From JBGSPQ01 sp041738505 (GTDB lineage Bacteria; Patescibacteriota; Gracilibacteria; UBA1369): a stretch of DNA of 64,000 nt. Each line of letters opens with the position of its first letter. The first letter of the stretch is position 1. Shown here in pieces: positions 63,582 through 64,000 of this stretch. The DNA lies in assembly GCA_041738505.1 (NCBI GenBank), contig JBGSPQ010000026.1:7447-71446 (forward strand). Reading direction: 5' to 3'. A model generated the notes under the pieces. The model did no database searches. It had not been told where the DNA came from and saw nothing but the letters and a program-made list of their open reading frames with translations. Position numbers and translations under genes: made by a program.

Positions 63582-63629
63582 CGCCACCGCTCTCTCAAAA
63601 AGGCACCGGTGTCGGTTTTCTCATGCGGG
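63582..63629. repeat. Truncated palindromic element
   Basis: About 48 bases matching one end of the palindromic elements (CGCCACCG, AAAAAGGCACCGGTGTCGGTTTTCTC without further interior). Orientation is that of copy 3, which follows directly, so copy 3 appears to have inserted into, or recombined with, an older copy. Confidence 0.65.
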
Positions 63630-63630
63630 T

Positions 63631-63778
63631 CGCCACCCCCATACTTCCGCAATGGCACCGGTGTCGGTTTTCTCCTGCGGAAAACCGCACCTATTGCCTC
63701 GCGCAGGCTGCCCCGCCAAGGCGGGGACCAAGCCAGCCTGCGCTCCGGGATTGCCATTGTGGAAGTATGGTGGTGGCG
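63631..63778. repeat. Palindromic element, copy 3 (148 bp, inverted orientation)
   Basis: Terminal arms 63631-63657 and 63752-63778 match at 25 of 27 positions. Relative to copies 1 and 2 it is reversed. Interior order is the same, with central stem GCGCAGGCTG/CAGCCTGCGC and CCCCGCC/GGCGGGG. Compared with copy 1 both arms of each stem differ together, so pairing is kept. Lies between the lipoprotein gene and paralogue D. Confidence 0.8.
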
Positions 63779-63794
63779 GGGTTGGGGTGCCAAA

Positions 63795-63823
63795 TGGTCA
63801 AATCAGGCAAAAACTGATATAAT
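63795..63823 (+). promoter_or_regulatory. Promoter of paralogue D
   Basis: TGGTCA (63795-63800), 17 bases, TATAAT (63818-63823). Followed at 63833-63849 by a 17-base sequence matching 14 of 17 positions of the start palindrome of paralogues A and C and likewise touching the ATG. Confidence 0.6.
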
Positions 63824-63849
63824 TTACTGATTAATTCACTCGGTGGACT

Positions 63850-64000
63850 ATGAACAAAGACTGCCAAAATTGGCATAGGAAGTTACGACTTATTCGGATT
63901 TTGCACGCGGAGTTCCTGCAAACATACGCCGACGCACTCAAATTCGCCGAAGAAAACCCCAAAATTCGCGAAACCTCATTCACCCGTTGCCGCGAACTCT
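63850..64000 (+). CDS. Paralogue D of the shared-N-terminus family (cut by window end)
   Basis: Only the first 50 codons are in the window. They encode MNKDCQNWHRKLRLIRILH, then AEFLQTYADALKFAEENP and KIRETSFTRCREL, clearly the N-terminal module of the genes at 39437-42105 and closest to paralogue B. Which C-terminal domain follows cannot be seen. It has its own promoter and a palindromic element next to it. Confidence 0.8.
   Translation, partial: MNKDCQNWHRKLRLIRILHAEFLQTYADALKFAEENPKIRETSFTRCREL

Larger units (their letters stand above)
63547..63849. other. Intergenic region between lipoprotein gene and paralogue D
   Basis: About 300 bases without a gene, filled by the truncated and the full palindromic elements (63582-63778) and by the promoter and operator-like half palindrome of paralogue D. 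Short open frames here only reflect the GC-rich repeat. Confidence 0.7.

Noticed and set aside
63458..63830. Short open frames across the palindromic element upstream of paralogue D
   Set aside because: They exist on both strands because of the GC-rich palindrome and have no ribosome sites or conserved sequence.
1..64000. UGA read as glycine (Gracilibacteria code)
   Set aside because: Several genes, including the giant gene and malic enzyme, end properly at TGA, and no conserved protein is interrupted by in-frame TGA.
1..64000. tRNA or rRNA genes
   Set aside because: The intergenic regions were read for cloverleaf arms and rRNA motifs and none was convincing.

Overview
The window reads as chromosomal DNA of a bacterium from the Candidate Phyla Radiation (Patescibacteria), possibly Peregrinibacteria-like. 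This is inferred from the mix of genes and not proven: S-layer homology (SLH) surface proteins, a stripped-down type IV pilus, an RND pump with no outer-membrane partner, many Sec-secreted proteins of unknown function, and short core operons. UGA is used as a stop (for example the giant gene ends in TGA), so the UGA-to-Gly recoding of Gracilibacteria is not in use. No tRNA, rRNA or CRISPR array was seen.

Layout. 1-4030: uvrA, an AT-rich intergenic region with helically phased TTTAAT repeats around a DnaA box, an excisionase-like HTH gene and a small zinc-ribbon gene. 4132-24842 (minus): a five-gene operon led by a 5,478-residue surface protein and followed by four secreted, Cys-tailed proteins of unknown function. 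24991-32616 (minus): a multipass membrane protein, a pilin with its own promoter, and a pilus assembly operon (PilC, PilB-like ATPase, PilO-like, and an unknown single-span protein). 32720-37859 (minus): RND pump and membrane-fusion protein. 37996-39235 (minus): rplJ-rplL with L10 leader and promoter. 39248-42459: an array of three related genes (N-terminal module shared, C-termini variable, two of them DUF4256-like) bracketed by copies of a ~150-bp palindromic element. 42542-46706 (plus): miaA, recJ, and a DHH/DHHA1 phosphoesterase. 46707-56302 (minus): yebC, a GDPD-family protein, malic enzyme, two lipoproteins, an SLH protein, hisS, a UPF0104 membrane protein, tsaD and an FAD oxidoreductase. 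56381-57300: a lone high-GC gene with a long structured leader. 57408-63546: CCA-adding enzyme, a small membrane protein, an RlmD/RumA-type methyltransferase, yajQ, rlmH, a repeat-rich SLH protein and a lipoprotein. 63582-64000: another palindromic element next to a fourth, truncated member of the gene family.

Most notable. (1) The paralogue family at 39437-42105 and 63850-64000: each gene starts directly against the same 17-bp palindrome, promoters are shared, C-terminal halves differ, and cruciform-forming elements lie next to the genes. One of those elements is a chimera of the other two. (2) The giant-protein operon with four secreted helical proteins sharing Cys-containing tails. (3) The phased repeat/DnaA-box region before the HTH gene. 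(4) The compositionally foreign gene at 56470-57060.
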